A stretch of 54,000 nucleotides of DNA, from the IMG/VR virus record IMGVR_UViG_3300042691_023213, positions 1 through 54,000 of that record, one strand, 5' to 3'. The DNA is from a virus. Each line of letters opens with the position of its first letter. Positions within the stretch are counted from its first letter, which is position 1. A program made the position numbers and the translations under genes. Below, one piece after another: positions 52,668-54,000 of this stretch. Below the pieces are notes generated by a model. That model was not told the origin of the DNA. It made no database searches and saw only the letters and a list, made by a program, of their open reading frames with translations.

Positions 52668-53582
52668 ATGCCCTTCGACTCTTCCAATTTCGGCTATCGA
52701 ACGCTCCCGAGCTGGCTGCAAGACTTTGTGGCGGGCATGGGTCCGTCCACCATGTCCAACCTCCGCCAAGGCTTCCAGCAGGAGACTGTGCGTCCGGGCG
52801 TTCGCATCAACTTCGACCGCGAGTTCGCCAACCGCAACGCCTCCATGTCCGAAGTCCTCTCCCAAGTCTTTACGCAGCCCGGCCAAAACGCCCTGACGCC
52901 CGGTCGCACCTTCAACCCCATTCAGCAGAACAACCCCGAACCACCCATTCCCCCGCTCATTCCGGTGCCTCCCGGCGAACCAACCAGCCCCCCGCCTCCC
53001 AGCGGCGGCTCCGGTGGCTCCGGCTCCGGCGGCTCAGGCGGCAGCGGCTCCGGCTCCTCCGTCGCTTTCTGCGACCCGCTCGGCCCCTTCGGCTCCATCT
53101 GCGACCCCGACTGTCTTGACGTGCCTTGCTCTGACTACTTTGGCGAGCCGATGGGAGTGAGCCCGCCCGTGACAGGGCCATCCGCTTGCGCAACTGTTCA
53201 AGTTGATTCTCAAGGAAACATGTATCCTCTCTGTGGTTGCTCTATTTGGTATGGAACCTGCAACTACTACAGTTGGGATGGCGATGCTTGCTATGAGACT
53301 CGTCAGTTGTTCCCTATCAGGATTTCGTTCTGTTGCTATGAAGGACTGGGAATCAGCGGGTTTTCGTCTGCGTACGGTGCTGGGACTCCGATTCAGTATG
53401 TGCAGCATCAGGTGATCGGTACTCCTGTCGCATTGGACGTGTGTGAGACGTACCGGGAGTTCATCGAACTGGCCTACCCGAACGGAGTGTCCGGCCTCGG
53501 ACTATGTGGTCCTTGGACCACCTGCGTTGGAGATCCTGAAGTCTGTGAAGCTGTGCCCAATGTTTCTAAGTTCTGTCCGTGA
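52668..53582 (+). CDS. Virion protein with Gly/Ser linker and Cys-rich C-terminal domain
   Basis: A 304-residue protein. Residues 1-95 look like an anchor (NFGYRTLPSWLQDFVAGMGP); 96-135 are Pro then Gly/Ser-only linker (GGSGGSGSGGSGGSGSGSS); residues 136-304 carry more than 15 Cys in a compact domain (FCDPLGPFGSICDPDCLDVP, ISFCCYEGLG). The DNA changes at about 53140 from C-rich to noticeably AT-richer, suggesting the Cys-rich domain was acquired separately. An anchored, disulfide-stabilised surface or receptor-binding domain is plausible. Unrecognised. Confidence 0.55.
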   Translation: MPFDSSNFGYRTLPSWLQDFVAGMGPSTMSNLRQGFQQETVRPGVRINFDREFANRNASMSEVLSQVFTQPGQNALTPGRTFNPIQQNNPEPPIPPLIPVPPGEPTSPPPPSGGSGGSGSGGSGGSGSGSSVAFCDPLGPFGSICDPDCLDVPCSDYFGEPMGVSPPVTGPSACATVQVDSQGNMYPLCGCSIWYGTCNYYSWDGDACYETRQLFPIRISFCCYEGLGISGFSSAYGAGTPIQYVQHQVIGTPVALDVCETYREFIELAYPNGVSGLGLCGPWTTCVGDPEVCEAVPNVSKFCP

Positions 53583-53591
53583 GGAGCAGCC

Positions 53592-54000
53592 ATGAGTGAG
53601 ATGATGGGGAAGTGTCCGATGAGGAGGCCGCAGTCGTGCGGACTGCTCGATGTGCAGTTGGGGTTTGTGCTGGGTGTGGACGATGTGTTCTGTGAGCGGT
53701 GCCACGAGTTGGGACCGGGCACCCAGCAGGCTCTTGAGGTGAGGACCGGGCTGGTCCAGTTGACAGTGGACCAGATGAAGCCGAGGTGGCCGAACATCGG
53801 GCACCCCGGCCTACGCGATCTGGTGGGCAAGGCCATGAGCGACGGAGAGCGGGCGGCTGCCGCGAGCAAGCCCACGCCGACACGGGCGGGTCCAAAGAAG
53901 ATGAAGTGGCTGGGCCTGACGTGGGAGGGTGTGCCCTATCCGTGGCTGCTGGGCGTGGCAGTCGTCAAGGGCGTGCGGACGCTGTGGGCGGAGGTCAGGC
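53592..54000 (+). CDS. N-terminal part of a zinc-type phage protein (cut by the window end)
   Basis: ATG 53592 lies 9 bases after the previous stop, behind GAGGAGCAGCC. The frame is open to the last base (136 codons plus one base). It starts MSEMMGKCPMRRPQSCGLLD, with CERCHEL 25 residues later: CP...C...CxxC, a likely zinc-binding head domain. The last codons (LWAEVR) continue in frame into base 2 of the window and stop at 107. Confidence 0.65.
   Translation, partial: MSEMMGKCPMRRPQSCGLLDVQLGFVLGVDDVFCERCHELGPGTQQALEVRTGLVQLTVDQMKPRWPNIGHPGLRDLVGKAMSDGERAAAASKPTPTRAGPKKMKWLGLTWEGVPYPWLLGVAVVKGVRTLWAEVR

Noticed and set aside
1-54000. Phage RNA polymerase, integrase or CI-type repressor
   Set aside because: Looked for polymerase, recombinase and helix-turn-helix repressor motifs in all plausible genes and found none, so lysogeny and a dedicated transcriptase cannot be claimed.

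Overview
The window looks like the essentially complete genome of a GC-rich podovirus-like tailed bacteriophage. The evidence is a T7-style head-to-tail order (terminase, portal, scaffold, capsid, tail-tube-A-like, tail-tube-B-like, coiled-coil internal virion proteins, one very large ejection-type protein), a phage PolA-type DNA polymerase, a Sak4-like recombinase with an SSB-like protein and a RecB/Cas4-type nuclease, and a holin/lipoprotein lysis block. I see no phage RNA polymerase, integrase, rRNA or clear host metabolic gene. The host cannot be named from the sequence, beyond being a high-GC bacterium whose 16S rRNA 3' end can pair with standard Shine-Dalgarno sites.

Layout. About 1-12.0 kb (+): end of a zinc-type protein, GT32 glycosyltransferase, large tail protein, four internal virion proteins, a small structural protein, a terminator, and a 1150-residue ejection-type protein. 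About 11.9-40.1 kb (-): a two-gene unit, a DUF6321-like gene and a 13-residue micro-ORF; the SSB/Sak4/nuclease module; lysis genes and a beta-helix tailspike; small genes, an ERCC4 nuclease, a zinc DNA-binding protein and DNA polymerase; an inserted block of small genes with 4-bp overlaps; a UDG-like protein; an E1-JAB-E2-Ubl cassette; many small membrane or unknown genes. About 38.84-39.55 and 40.07-40.76 kb are the two large non-coding stretches (hairpin-rich DNA, a sigma70-like promoter, an AT-rich island). About 40.76-42.17 kb (-): an SF3/D5-type helicase. About 42.2-54 kb (+): pre-terminase genes, TerL, portal, scaffold, capsid, tail-tube-A-like, a Cys-rich virion protein, then a gene cut by the window end.

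The gene cut at the right edge continues in frame into the left edge, giving a plausible 171-residue protein. The T7-like order also runs across that seam, so I infer a circular or circularly permuted genome opened inside a gene.

Two things stand out. First, genes at 31.2-36.2 kb encode a complete ubiquitin-like conjugation set: a beta-grasp Ubl-like protein, a protein with an E2-like HPH...Cys signature, a JAMM/JAB metalloprotease with all ligands, and a ThiF/E1 adenylating enzyme. Second, a 16-bp asymmetric motif (CACCTTGAGTGGGGGG and close variants) occurs about 24 times on both strands. It fills stop-to-start gaps and supplies the Shine-Dalgarno of minus-strand genes, follows stop codons, forms one long hairpin, and also lies inside coding sequences in three reading frames without breaking them.
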